From Knufia peltigerae (lineage: Eukaryota; Ascomycota; Eurotiomycetes; Chaetothyriales; Trichomeriaceae), in assembly GCA_030247855.1 (NCBI GenBank), contig JAPDRN010000072.1, forward strand, positions 1 through 64,000: 64,000 nt of DNA. Reading direction: 5' to 3'. Below, piece by piece: positions 54,019-64,000 of the stretch. Position 1 is the stretch's first letter, and the number at the start of each line of letters is the position of its first letter. The position numbers and the translations under genes are program-made. The notes beneath the pieces were generated by a model, which was not told the DNA's origin, did not search any database, and saw only the letters and a program-made list of their open reading frames with translations.

Positions 54019-56160
54019 CTACTGACCATCTACTTCCTCATCCTCGTCGTCATCTTCACCTTGCTCTTCATCTTCATCATCCTCATCAAGACCCCCCTCC
54101 TCCTCTTCCTCTTCATCCCCATCAACGTCATCCCACGCATCTTCGCTAACCTGGACTTCCCCTTTGATATCCCACCTGTCCCCCTTGGCAGCCTGACTCA
54201 CGTACTTGACAAACCTCAACGTTCCTTTGTCCCTGAGTACGACACTAAACCTGTTCCACGCCGGTGGACTCGTGAACAAGATCCCATCGTCCTCGTCGTT
54301 CTCGCCCATCGAAGAGGACTTGTAAACGGCCGGATCGGCCTTCTTGCCCACGTTGGGCAGTGACTTGGAGTGGACCGAGGCGTTGTCATCATCGTCCCCT
54401 GCCATGTAGACTTCCTCACCGCCGTACTCGATCTCCGTCGGCAAGGAAACCTGCACCTTCTCGGGCTCGACGACGGCTGTCGCTTTTCCTTTGCCCTTGT
54501 CGTGGCTCTCGTCCGTATCTTCCACGGCCGAGAAGCCGTTGTGCAACACCTTTTCGGCCATTTCGAACCCTTCCCCTGCTTTCTGGGCATCTCCATTGTT
54601 CTCACCGCCGTCGTCCGCATCCTCTTCGACCTTTTCCCACCCTCCACTCGGCGTCATCGAAATGGTAAATTCGAGTTGTGGCTGCTCTCCGTGGAACGGG
54701 TTCGCCAGCGCATAGTCCTTTCCACGCCGGAACCTCCTCGCAATCACGTTCTGTCTGACCAGACTCTTCGTCTTCAGTCCCGTGACCAACGCCAACCACT
54801 TTTTGAAGGCGTGTGAATGGAGCAGATCCGTCAAGACCCGAGAAACAGGCGTCTTGTCTCTGTGTAGCGTTTCGACGCCTTGCAGATATGCGAAGCGATG
54901 CTTGTGCGGGGGCCGGGCCACACTCCAGTTCGACGGATCAGATTTGGATTGTGACGTCTTTTCATCCGACGGACCCTCCTCGACGGCGCTTATGTACCCC
55001 TTCAACTCGTTCGCAAACTTTGGGTTGAAAAAGTGCTCGAGCTGCAGCACCGACACGTCGGCGAAGGAGGAACTGAAGTCGTCAATCATGTCCGGCGTCA
55101 GGTAATGCGGCGTGACGTAGTGCAGTAAGAAGGTCAGGTCCTGCTCAGTGAGCACCTCGTCATCGAGGTCTTCTCTGTCGCCCGGATCGACCTCCCTCCC
55201 CGAGGCGTGACTGTCCATGACCTGTCGCGGCTCGTCGAAGTGGCGAAACACCAACTGCGGCTCGTCAAACTCGTTGGCCGCACCTTTGAGTTGCGCGAGA
55301 CTCGACCTTTGAGCCTGTGCCTGCTCGACACCTTCTTCGAACCCGTCCTCCCCCTCCTGCGGGATGTGGAACCACCCGCTGATCGCCATGCGGATTCGAC
55401 CTCCGTCGTCGGCCTCCTCGGTGTCGGGGCCGCGGGGGTACACCTCCTCGACGTCGTGGTAGCTCTCACCCGGTCGGACGGCGAAGAAACTCAACTGCCC
55501 GAACGACGGGGGGACGTTGAGACTGTGTTCGGCCAGAGGGACCTGGATGTCTTCGCCCGCCTTGTTCTTTTTGGTCTCCGTCGGGAACAGCCTCAGCCCC
55601 CCACCCCATCCCGCCTGCCACGGACGATCGGGGTCCGTCAGGTACAAAATGTAGCTCACCCTCCTGCTGCCTATCACGTCGTCGTGGCAGAGCAGGTAAC
55701 TGCCCGGTGTGTACACGTTGACCGCCATGTCGGTCTTTTCCCCAGACACTTTCCCCGCGCCCGTGACCGTCGACACCCACTCTCGAAAGTCGGAACTGTA
55801 CAAGGCATCGCGGAGACGTACGAGACTGGGTAGGTGTCTGAGGGACTCGGCGTCGAGGTTGGAAAGGTTGGCGAGGTCGCCCGACTGGTGGATGCGGTAG
55901 ATGTCCGTCTCCTTGAGCGTGAAGTGGATGTGTGAGATGATTTCGCTCCTGACGGACCGGAGGAGGGTATCTTGGATCAGCGAAGGTACGACGGCGTGGG
56001 GATACGGTCCTGAACTCGCGTAGTCCTTGCGGAAGGATTGCACCGTCTTCTCATTGAAGAGGTCGGAGCGGAATGCTGACTTGATTTCCGGGGTTTCATC
56101 GCCGGTGGTGTTGCGCTTTTTGGAGGGAGGAGATTCACTTTCTATTCCTTTGCGTTTCAT
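54019..56160 (-). CDS. TPA1: Prolyl hydroxylase of the Tpa1/Ofd1 family (2-oxoglutarate/Fe(II) oxygenase)
   Basis: A single exon of 713 residues. The N-terminus is basic with a probable nuclear signal (PPSKKRN), followed by the catalytic double-stranded beta-helix. The iron ligands are visible: His159 and Asp161 in LLCHDDVIGSRRVSYILYL, and His235 in RPGESYHDVEEV. An Arg for 2-oxoglutarate lies in RIRMAISGWFHIP. A second, non-catalytic helix domain begins near PHYLTPDMIDDFSSSFADV. The tail is extremely acidic. Yeast Tpa1 hydroxylates a proline of ribosomal protein Rps23 and affects translation termination; fission yeast Ofd1 controls sterol-factor Sre1N turnover with oxygen. Length is above the usual 600-650, owing to disordered insertions. 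Confidence 0.94.
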   Translation of the reverse strand: MKRKGIESESPPSKKRNTTGDETPEIKSAFRSDLFNEKTVQSFRKDYASSGPYPHAVVPSLIQDTLLRSVRSEIISHIHFTLKETDIYRIHQSGDLANLSNLDAESLRHLPSLVRLRDALYSSDFREWVSTVTGAGKVSGEKTDMAVNVYTPGSYLLCHDDVIGSRRVSYILYLTDPDRPWQAGWGGGLRLFPTETKKNKAGEDIQVPLAEHSLNVPPSFGQLSFFAVRPGESYHDVEEVYPRGPDTEEADDGGRIRMAISGWFHIPQEGEDGFEEGVEQAQAQRSSLAQLKGAANEFDEPQLVFRHFDEPRQVMDSHASGREVDPGDREDLDDEVLTEQDLTFLLHYVTPHYLTPDMIDDFSSSFADVSVLQLEHFFNPKFANELKGYISAVEEGPSDEKTSQSKSDPSNWSVARPPHKHRFAYLQGVETLHRDKTPVSRVLTDLLHSHAFKKWLALVTGLKTKSLVRQNVIARRFRRGKDYALANPFHGEQPQLEFTISMTPSGGWEKVEEDADDGGENNGDAQKAGEGFEMAEKVLHNGFSAVEDTDESHDKGKGKATAVVEPEKVQVSLPTEIEYGGEEVYMAGDDDDNASVHSKSLPNVGKKADPAVYKSSSMGENDEDDGILFTSPPAWNRFSVVLRDKGTLRFVKYVSQAAKGDRWDIKGEVQVSEDAWDDVDGDEEEEEEGGLDEDDEDEEQGEDDDEDEEVDGQ

Positions 56161-56595
56161 TGTGAATGGTCTTGCGCCTGAGATCTTCTTCTTATGCTCA
56201 TAGCACGAGGTTCAGAAAATTGTACAGAATCAATGGTGATGCGGAGAAAAATTTATATGCTGCGGAGATAATCAGGTCAACCAGTTCAAGCAGCTCACAC
56301 CATGGTGTTTTTGTATCAGACCACTACCACTACCAAGTAAATACATAGTACACAGAAATCATAGCATATTGATCATTGGCCTACGTATAAATGGTATCTT
56401 TGCTTGTGGGGGTATTTTACTTTTAAAAAGATCGTACCGCTTAGCCATAACACACGTTTGAGAGGCTCCTCCATAGCGCCTTGCTAAACTCATGAATGCT
56501 CAACTTTTCATGATTGCATTTTCGTCGTTGAGAGAATAAATTGGAGAGAGTGCAACGGAAAATCACGGAAAATCATTCTTCATCCTCTTTCCCAG
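56161..56595. other. Upstream region of the Tpa1/Ofd1 gene
   Basis: 435 bp between two minus-strand genes, AT-rich in part. It holds the Tpa1/Ofd1 promoter and the 3' UTR of the next gene. No further feature. Confidence 0.45.
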
Positions 56596-57972
56596 CTATT
56601 TGGTGCGGTGTTCTTTCTCTTTGCTGAACAGGCCAAATGAACTAGATAATTTGGTGCGTGGACTTGCTGTACCTCGCGAACTGCTTTCAGATATAGACAT
56701 AGAACCTCGAGCAGGCGATTTCTTCTTGTCTTGTGCGGGGGGGTGGAGATGTCGCGAACTCGAAGACGAGGTCTTCAATGCTGCTTGGTTGCTGACTTTT
56801 CCATTCCGGGGAGATGAATAGGTCGTCGAAGATTGCTGATCGTTTTCGTTCTTGTTCGGGAAAACCAATGCTTCTGCTTCACCGGCCAGGAAACCTGGGC
56901 CAATTGAGTCGCGGTTACTTTTGGAAGCAGCATGTGAGCCTAGAACTCCAGGCCCGGAAGATGCTAGGTTGACTTCGTCGTCAACCTCGCAATCGTCCTC
57001 CGTGCACGATTGGAGAATTTGGTGTAATGAGACTGGTGCTGCTGAGCTTACCTCTTGATCAACAGCGGCAGAGAGCGAACGCGGTACATCATCTTCAGAA
57101 CCCATGCTAGCGGCATTTGAGTCAAAAGACAAGGTTGTAGGACGAGACAAATCCGATCGTTGTTGCGACGCCAGGTCCCCTGAGGAATTGACTGATGGTG
57201 CGTAGTAATGAGCTCGTGTTGAATTAGTACGAGAGCTGCTTGATCCACGGTCTTCATATCGGCCAAATGAGCCAGTGGTTGAGCTGGAGTTTCGGCTGTC
57301 GAGCCGTCTGCGGTCTCCGTCTTGACCTTCGCGACTGTGATAGCCGGAATCATAGAAGGGAAGGGAGTTTGCGCCAGCAAATTTGTCTTGCTCCTTCTCT
57401 CTAGCTTTTCTTTCTTTCTCTCTTTTCTTGACTCCGTCGGGAATGCCATCCCATTTTGAGTTGACTTTGGGTACATGCTTGGGCATCTGCTCCAGGCTCA
57501 CATTGGGAACTTTTGTAGCGCTGGTCGAACCATGCTGTGCTTTTAGTTGTGCCTTAACCTGATCTAATGCTGCCTGTGACGGCTCCTTCTGGAACAGCCC
57601 ACCGAATACCGAGGACTTCTTCTTTTGCTGTTGTTGCTGCACAGGCCGAGCTATGCTTGAAGGTTGGCTATCCTTCTCCTGCTGGACCTGTTTGGCATGC
57701 TGCTCCAGAATTTTATTCTGGGCCTGTTCTCGGAGTTGTCGAATAGTCAGTCGAGGTTGGCACTGCTGGTGTTCTTCAGAGCTTCCTCTATCTCCACCAA
57801 GCTCTGCATTTGAATCCTTCGTCAGTTTCTGTGTAGGCAGACTGCAACTATCTGTCTCTGGAAGGCTTGGTAGATTCTCATGGCCTTCTGATATGCTTGC
57901 ATTGGTGTAGGACAATTTTGAAAATGTCTGCGATTGACTAGATGACATGCGAGCTGATGTGGTGGTGGTCAT
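56596..57972 (-). CDS. Conserved fungal low-complexity protein, function unknown
   Basis: A single exon of 458 residues from the ATG at 57972 (MTTTTSARMSSSQSQ). The frame is open 61 codons further upstream to 58155, but that part contains a GTAAGT-like donor and looks like leader or a 5' intron. The protein is Ser/Gln/Lys-rich and probably disordered. The ordered-looking part is SSVFGGLFQKEPSQAALDQV, PNVSLEQMPKHVPKVNSKWD and GIPDGVKKREKERK, which I recall from other Pezizomycotina proteins without a function. No catalytic or membrane motif. The C-terminus is basic and Ser-rich, a possible target for kinases. Confidence 0.75.
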   Translation of the reverse strand: MTTTTSARMSSSQSQTFSKLSYTNASISEGHENLPSLPETDSCSLPTQKLTKDSNAELGGDRGSSEEHQQCQPRLTIRQLREQAQNKILEQHAKQVQQEKDSQPSSIARPVQQQQQKKKSSVFGGLFQKEPSQAALDQVKAQLKAQHGSTSATKVPNVSLEQMPKHVPKVNSKWDGIPDGVKKREKERKAREKEQDKFAGANSLPFYDSGYHSREGQDGDRRRLDSRNSSSTTGSFGRYEDRGSSSSRTNSTRAHYYAPSVNSSGDLASQQRSDLSRPTTLSFDSNAASMGSEDDVPRSLSAAVDQEVSSAAPVSLHQILQSCTEDDCEVDDEVNLASSGPGVLGSHAASKSNRDSIGPGFLAGEAEALVFPNKNENDQQSSTTYSSPRNGKVSNQAALKTSSSSSRHLHPPAQDKKKSPARGSMSISESSSRGTASPRTKLSSSFGLFSKEKEHRTK

Positions 57973-60308
57973 CGCGCTATGAAGGAGCGCTTGAAGAGAG
58001 GAAAGGCGGCATACATTTGCTGGTGCAGCGTTGCAAGAGAAAACCTTCAAAAAGATTCTCGTGCGGTGGAACGGTCGTACAATTGACTTACAGAGGAAGT
58101 AAACAGGGATACCTTCCTTTATGTTGCCTGGAGAGTTGTCAAGATGGTGTGGCAAGAGCGTTGAGTGGACAAGGGACGATGAAGAGGGGCTCTTTCTCGG
58201 CTATCTGGCATGTGGAGAGCAGGTGGAACTCGGAGGAGACGTCCAGAAAATGGGCGAAGCAAAAGACGGCAGCAAGTTGTGTTGAGAAGACGACTAGAGG
58301 GGCGAATACCACCTAGTGCTGTTGATGTTCTCAATGTTTGAGATGGGCGGACGAGATCGACAGGAAGGCACAGTGGGTGAATGAGAGGGATCTTCTCCGC
58401 CGGGGCAGGATCGTCGATGGAAAAAACGTGTCTTGAGAATGTGACAGGTACACTACTTATTAAATAGGAACATGGGCGGCCTCTCCCGGGGCACGAATCA
58501 TAGGTACAGTGTAGTAATTCGTACAATCACTCCGTCCTGGTAGCCGGTGAAGGGCTCATCACAAGACCCTGGGCGGAGTAGAGCAACCTTGGAGGGGCCT
58601 CTGACAGGCCCAGGGCACCCTTCGAGCTGCATGGCAGGACGCAAGCCAAAATCCACGAGGCAATGGAGACATGTTAAGAAGGAGGGACATCGTATTCATG
58701 GTGTCGTTTCGTACTCCCTAGCCGGTTGTTGGGATGTCTTCCGTCTGGATTGTACTAGATATAGACGAACAAACTGTGGGAGTCGCGTCGAAAAGTCTCA
58801 TGGCTGCCGCTGAGATTGGTCGATGATGCATGGACTCACACGTAAAAAAAATAGACTTACGTTACTCTGTAATGGTCGATCCAACGTGGCGCATCCTTGT
58901 GCCTCTCCAGGGTCTTGTTCGGCTCGTGCTTCTGTCACACTGACTCGTGTTTGAGCGGCACGAGGCAAACAAAAACCTTTTTCTCCTGTACGAGTCTCTT
59001 GTTGCGTCCTGCAGAAAGCCGACCCAGGCGAGTAATGCAGGTCGTAGACCTCGGAATGGTACTGAGTGACACTTCCACATGTAAGCCATAGGCACCTCGG
59101 TCGTCCTTATTGCTGCCACATAATCCAATTGATACATCGGTGAGATTGTTTGTATCCCCACAGCTGGCACAGGTGAGACGCCAAAGGGTCCATGCATGCG
59201 CCTCCCGCAAGGTATTGTGCTCGTGGCTTTTTGGTCCCCTTCGCACATGCCATTACGGGTGCCAGGTCTCTGTTGTTGGTTTGTTGTTGCTCCGGGGTAA
59301 TGTTCAGGGAGACCAATGGCCCCATAGTAGACCGACGTGACAAGCTGCGTTGGCACAATGCCGACCGTAAGGGTTGACATTTCTTCCTTGTCGAGTCATT
59401 CGTTTTGAGGCCTCGATTTTGACTCAGTGACATGGTTGTTGTTGCTGTTGTTGCCGTTGTTGGAGGGGAGTGGTAACAATCGACCTCGACATGCCTTGCT
59501 AAGCAATCATCCACGGTGATCAATGGAAATGCACATGGAAAATGTTCTAAACGCAGAAGGCAAATCTGTATGAGCGACGGATAAGATGAGACCGACTGGT
59601 GAACCGTGCGTACCTTACCTAAGGACTAAGCTGTACAGGGATGAGGCTGTCGGTACTCAGGAAGCCCCTCATGCCTAGAGGTCTTTGAATTAGCGATCGA
59701 GACTGGCCAGCCAAACATTGTAGGCACCGAGGGGCTGCTAAACTCATGCCTGAGAAACCCCCATCAACATCATTTCCCGCCTTCCGAAGGGTCCCCGCAA
59801 TCGAGTCTTACGCCCTCGGTGCTTTAGTCATGATTGGGGTCGTTTCTGTGTGGCTTGGACTACTCTGTACTCCTAGTGCTGCCTATTTGGCCTATTTGGC
59901 CTATTTGCCTCTTGTATCTTTTCTCGCGATTCCCACCAGGTACATCGGACGGACAGGCGTGCGCGAAACTTTGTCCGTAGAACCACCTCAACTCATTTTT
60001 TTCAGTGCGATCGTCTATTCTGTTTGTTTGTTGCTTGTGGGGGGCTACGACAAGTCATCCTTTCTGCGAGTGCAAAATCGGCTGGTCAAAGGACAACCAC
60101 ATCGTCCACGACATACATTTTCACGCCAATTGCACATTTCTAAGCATTCCGCCACTCGACTCTTCCTCAGGCCAGCACAATATCTCCTCGGCCAGTGTTG
60201 TCCATCTACTTTCGGACGAGAACTCGACGGTCTCTTTGGATGACAGAGGAGACTCCTGGCTACCCACATGCTGGCGTTCCGCGCCCGTCTGTACTGCTCA
60301 AACTGGTC
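57973..60308. other. Intergenic, 2.3 kb
   Basis: Between two divergent genes. Open frames at 59746-60243 (plus, with the tandem AYL repeat from three 9-bp units) and 59523-59107 (minus) have no recognised motif. The right part should hold the leader of the gene at 60309. No tRNA or transposon was found. Confidence 0.45.
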
Positions 60309-61013
60309 ATGCCTGACACTGAGCGGCAGCAAGACCAACACCAGCAACAACACCAGCAGCAGACATCCCAAACGGGCATCAGTCAATCTATCGAACATGA
60401 CTCCAGCCATAGTCCAGAACGGCCATCATATTCTCCTGTAACTCCGACTCTGTCGCATACCGACCTTCCAAATCCGAACGGCACTTCCGATGACTTGCCA
60501 CAATGGCTGGATGATGAGCCAGAGTCGCTCCCGGTGAACCTGGACGATAACCCCGACGCCATTGCTCTGAGGTCAGCATTATCCGTTTTACAAATTCAAC
60601 GGCAGCGGGCGCTACAGGATATGCGCGACCTGGAGAAAATGAAGAATGCGGCCCTTAAGGATCCTGAGCAGTTTATCAAAGACCTCGGCCAAGGCAAGTT
60701 GGCACATTCGACTCAGGACGAAGTCGACATGGTTGGCTCTGACAATTCGACAGGGGAAACAGCAGAAGACACTTCAAAGTTCGGGAAATTACCTAATGCA
60801 CAACAAGTGTTTCGGACTCCTCCTATTGAATGGGCAAAGTATCACATTGTTGGTGAACCATTAGATCGACTGCACGAGGTACAGCAGCATTATCCGGGCT
60901 ATACCGAAGAGACGAACGGCACTGGCAATCGATCAACACCCCAGGTCATTGCGGCACCTTACCGACCGTTTGTAGACGAACTGGAACGTGGGGAAACACC
61001 GAAAAAGCCATGA
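60309..61013 (+). CDS. Conserved fungal protein, function unknown
   Basis: A single exon of 234 residues from the ATG at 60309 (MPDTERQQDQHQQ). The frame is open upstream, but the Gln-rich start fits best. A disordered Gln/Ser/Pro-rich N-terminus leads to a probable helix or short coiled coil (NPDAIALRSALSVLQIQRQR, then ALQDMRDLEKMKNAAL). The most conserved-looking part is RTPPIEWAKYHIVGEPLDRL, followed by a Pro/Tyr-rich end (APYRPFVDEL). I do not recognise a named family. The soluble, helix-plus-linear-motif layout suits a subunit of a nuclear complex, but that is only a guess. Confidence 0.7.
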   Translation: MPDTERQQDQHQQQHQQQTSQTGISQSIEHDSSHSPERPSYSPVTPTLSHTDLPNPNGTSDDLPQWLDDEPESLPVNLDDNPDAIALRSALSVLQIQRQRALQDMRDLEKMKNAALKDPEQFIKDLGQGKLAHSTQDEVDMVGSDNSTGETAEDTSKFGKLPNAQQVFRTPPIEWAKYHIVGEPLDRLHEVQQHYPGYTEETNGTGNRSTPQVIAAPYRPFVDELERGETPKKP

Positions 61014-61256
61014 AATGAAGCCCACAACGAAGTGAATATTGATCCACGCACTTTGGATGGAATGCCTGGACCGCGTCGGCGTCACGCATCTCTATGCCTT
61101 TTATTCCTGCGTTAATAACATAAGTTCATGCTTTCCCAGCTCGGCCGCATCCCAATGGTCTGCGAGTATGATAGTGTCCGATCTCAAGCCTGGCCCTGGA
61201 CGTCCGCGACACAATCGACTCCACGTATAGCTTCCTTTGACTTACTCCAAGCCAGT

Positions 61257-62116
61257 CTATTTCATGGTGATGTTCTTTACCATGCGCTTGAATTGAGCGA
61301 ACTCGGCGCGGTGATTGGCGAGCTCCAGTTGATCTGCGCGTCTGCACAAAGGACAACGCGGACCACGGACCCTCGCTCGTTTGGTCGCTCCAGCATTCTC
61401 GACACTTGGGTCCTCACGATCTCCTCCCCATCCTCCTGCGTTGTCTGGATGAGTGGTGTCGATGAGCTGGTTGCATTTGTAGCACAGCCGGTATTTTCCT
61501 GCCGGTCTCATGAATCCCTGGTTGACGCGGACGAGCACTTGCAGACGATGGATATCGGTAACTCGCTGTGGGCGTGGAAGGTAGTACTGCTTTGTATCGA
61601 TGCCGTTGACTTCCACTGTTACCATCTTGTCCTTGAGGTGCTCGTACGTCTGGGCGTTTGCTTTGCAGGTCAGCGCAAGTGCGGCTCGGTCGGCGTCCAA
61701 CGGAAGAAGTTTGAAGATGGTATGAATCACTTCAATAGGCAACTTGGAGAGAAGGTTATTGGTCTGCCCGTTCGGCTCGTTGAGGTAGATCTGCAAACAA
61801 GATCATAGTGAGCAAAGGAAGGAGAAGAAAAGAAACTCATGTTTCTGGGGGTTCTGCAAAGTCCTCCCTCACCTTTTCAGGGATTTTGGTGATCTTGTAC
61901 TTGAAGTAATGATGTCCATTCATCCGATCGACAATCTTCTTCTCTTTCAAGATGCTGGCCATGGCATTTCTGATGTTGTCGATGTGTCGCCGAAGTTCTC
62001 GTTCTGCCCTGGAGCGCCTGATGGAAGCAAGTTAGTTTCGATGAGAGATGAACTCAAAATCCAGGGTGATATTTGTCAACTGACTGAGCTGGAGTGGTAT
62101 GGGTTTGGTCAGACAT
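61257..62116 (-). CDS. F-box-like protein with a C-terminal cysteine-rich segment
   Basis: Three exons, 62116-62085, 62017-61873 and 61790-61257, giving 236 residues. The tiny first exon (32 nt) uses donor GTCAGT and restores the frame RSRAERELRRHIDNIRNAMA. A helical N-terminus precedes an F-box core NNLLSKLPIEVIHTIFKLLP followed by ADRAALALTCK. A zinc-binding-like pair of CxxC motifs, CYKC and CPLC, lies in the last third. F-box proteins recruit substrates to SCF ubiquitin ligases through Skp1; the target here is unknown. The F-box is clear, the first exon is less sure. Confidence 0.75.
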
Positions 62117-63254
62117 TGCGAAATCGAGTCCGACAAAGCAATGCCGAGGGTACCCGTTGAATGATTTTAGTTGTGATCAAGGTCTGGATATCAAGGGGGA
62201 CGATGGATGGTTTGACGACTCGAAAGTAAGAGTTGGAAGTTGAGAGTGAGTTGAAGAACAATCCACCTGACTAATGTCCCTGAGGTACGGCATCCGAGAC
62301 GACGCCTTCCACAGCCCAGCATCGACTCTATGTCGTCGACGACGAGAACTAGGTGAAGATATGTGAAGAGCGAAATGAGGGACATGTCAGCCAGGTCTTT
62401 ATTCTCATCCAAAATTGATGTGAGAGAAAACGAGATGACATCGCTTTGGAGACGGTGGCGCTCTCAAAGGAAGGTCAATCCAAAACAATGAGAGGACAAG
62501 AGTCAAACTCAGGTAGAGCATATTACGGCCACGGCCATGGTCATTCCAAGACCGCGGAACAAACTACGATCTAGATAAACATACTTTTTTTTCGATGGCT
62601 GGTGGTGATGAGAAACTACGAAGACAGATACGAAGATTTCATGTTCGGCATACAAAGGTCTATGTCAATAGTCGCCTTAGCTTTCTAACCGTAGGTGAAG
62701 CTGGTGCCCATGTCACGTGGTGTCTATACAAAACTCCTTTGGGTGGTGTTCCGTGTTAGCGTCATGTTGATCATGGTGTCAGTGACGTCACACATGATAT
62801 TTCCCCAAGCCAAAATGGTGAATGAGAAGCTGTGGATGCCATGACAGCATTGATCCCAAGCCCAAGGGCCAAAATGATAATTTGTGCGACGAAGGGGGGA
62901 GGGGGGCATAATGCTCTTCTATCTGTGACCTAGGCTATCTGCGAAGATAAATTAATTGGCCTCTTCGAATTTCCCATATCTTCCTCATACACCTACTTTA
63001 CTTCGTGACCTCAGTACTGTGCTCATACTCCAGTTCCAGCAGTTTAGTCTTGCAGCACCGGAAAGAAACGGAGTGGCTCTTTGGTCCTTTTTTAGAAGAC
63101 ATTCGAAAGAGCTCGTCACTCGTGTCACAAATTTTAACGAGAGTTTCGCAGAGTTTGCAACGCTAGGAGCACTGTGCTCTCTCTACATCTCTCCCTCTCT
63201 ACCTTTGATTCCGACAAAGCCTACCTGAAGAGTCACTATACCTCCTCTTCCACC
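62117..63254. other. Intergenic, 1.1 kb, divergent
   Basis: Between the divergent F-box gene and the gene at 63255. G-run at about 62894-62907. Nothing else can be supported. Confidence 0.45.
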
Positions 63255-63836
63255 ATGTCCGCCCTCGATCCCAGCGCACCCTCACAACCCACCCAGCAGA
63301 CGGGCCTCAACCAGGCGGGCAACCCGGCGTCCAAGACGTCGGCCGAACAAGCCACCTCTCGCGCCGACACATCCAACGGCAAGGACGCCCGGATCATCGA
63401 CCACCGGGAGAGCCACGACGTCCCTTCGCAGCACGGCGGGGCCGCGCACCCAGGCGCTCGAGGATCCGGTGCCCGAGGGCCCCTGACCGAGAACCTCATC
63501 CCCGAATCCGACGCGCAGAATTATTCGCAAAACAGTGAACTGGAGGGCGAGCAGATGCGCATGGCGGGAGAAGGGGACGTGGCGAGGGCGGTGCGTCGGG
63601 GCGGCGGCGGCGGCCACGCCGGTGAAGAGAGCCTCACCGCCGACGTCGACAGAAAACAGGCCGAGCACGAGGCGGAACTGCACAAGCGAGGGGAGCGGAC
63701 GGGCAAGGAGATCGAGGAGGAAGGGAACGAAGATTGGACGGGCAAAAAGGCGGACGTGGCGAGTGCGTTGGTTGGAGGGAGGGAACGCATCGACGAGGGC
63801 GAGAGGCCCAAGGTGGTGCTTGCCGCGGAGGAGTAG
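63255..63836 (+). CDS. Conserved fungal hydrophilic protein, function unknown
   Basis: A single exon of 193 residues from the ATG at 63255 (context TCCACCATGTC). An in-frame ATG 27 codons upstream is in the leader. The protein is very hydrophilic, Gly/Glu/Ala-rich and probably disordered, with a Gly run (GGGGG). The conserved-looking part is LEGEQMRMAGEGDVARAV, EESLTADVDRKQAEHEAELH and GNEDWTGKKADVASALVGG. I have seen this pattern in many Pezizomycotina proteins with no assigned role. The composition recalls stress-protective hydrophilins, but that is inference only. The GC-rich coding sequence with strong codon bias suggests high expression. Confidence 0.8.
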   Translation: MSALDPSAPSQPTQQTGLNQAGNPASKTSAEQATSRADTSNGKDARIIDHRESHDVPSQHGGAAHPGARGSGARGPLTENLIPESDAQNYSQNSELEGEQMRMAGEGDVARAVRRGGGGGHAGEESLTADVDRKQAEHEAELHKRGERTGKEIEEEGNEDWTGKKADVASALVGGRERIDEGERPKVVLAAEE

Positions 63837-64000
63837 AGGTTGAATCGAGGCTACGCGGTGGTTGAAGGGACGAATTTTTTTTTGCAAGGCACAAAAGTCA
63901 GAAGAGGCCGTGACGAGCTGATTTGGTTCAGACCTCAGAAGAAATGGTTGTGCCATTTGCATTTCACATCCTGGTCAACCGTGGGCCACCTTTGGCTACC

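Noticed and set aside
59746..60243. 165-residue hydrophobic open frame with an AYL repeat
   Set aside because: The repeat is three 9-bp units, and there is no family motif. It overlaps the probable leader of the gene at 60309.

Overview
The window is nuclear DNA of a filamentous ascomycete (Pezizomycotina). The signs are genes broken by many short GT-AG introns (most 50-130 nt), Zn2Cys6 regulators, fungal transporter families (Dal5-like, UNC93-like, DHA1, APC), a GPI-anchored Ser/Thr-rich wall protein and several fungus-only conserved proteins. Eurotiomycetes, perhaps Chaetothyriales, is a guess from general feel only. I found about 28 protein genes and no convincing tRNA, rRNA, CRISPR or intact transposon. 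Intron borders were placed by hand, by frame and conserved protein sequence.

Layout. 1-239 is a low-quality contig edge that cuts off a regulator gene (240-1035). Then come a PLAC8 protein, a divergent pair of surface genes (a secreted protein with two knottin-like Cys modules and a GPI protein with seven WxxW motifs), and a small paralogue of a gene found 30 kb further on. From 8.9 to 25.1 kb lies a block that reads as a catabolic cluster: DHA1 transporter, flavin amine oxidase, a full-length N,N-dimethylformamidase-like amidohydrolase, UNC93-like transporter, Rid-family protein, Zn2Cys6 activator and Baeyer-Villiger-type monooxygenase. It is followed by a Golgi GDPase and two permeases for nitrogenous solutes (APC and Dal5-like).

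From 32.6 kb on the content is mostly housekeeping: CHCHD2/Mix17, a conserved acidic protein alone between two gene deserts (33.2-38.6 and 39.3-44.1 kb), a GST, a borate/bicarbonate transporter, the ribosome biogenesis ABC protein ARB1, a cupin, the Tpa1/Ofd1 prolyl hydroxylase, an F-box protein and four conserved proteins of unknown function.

How the genes may work together (inference). The 8.9-25.1 kb block could take up an N-alkylated or formylated compound, cleave its amide (DMFase-like), oxidise the released amine (amine oxidase), deal with reactive imine/enamine products (Rid family), oxygenate a carbonyl or nitrogen (BVMO) and move substrate or product (DHA1, UNC93), under the linked Zn2Cys6 protein. 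The substrate cannot be read from sequence.
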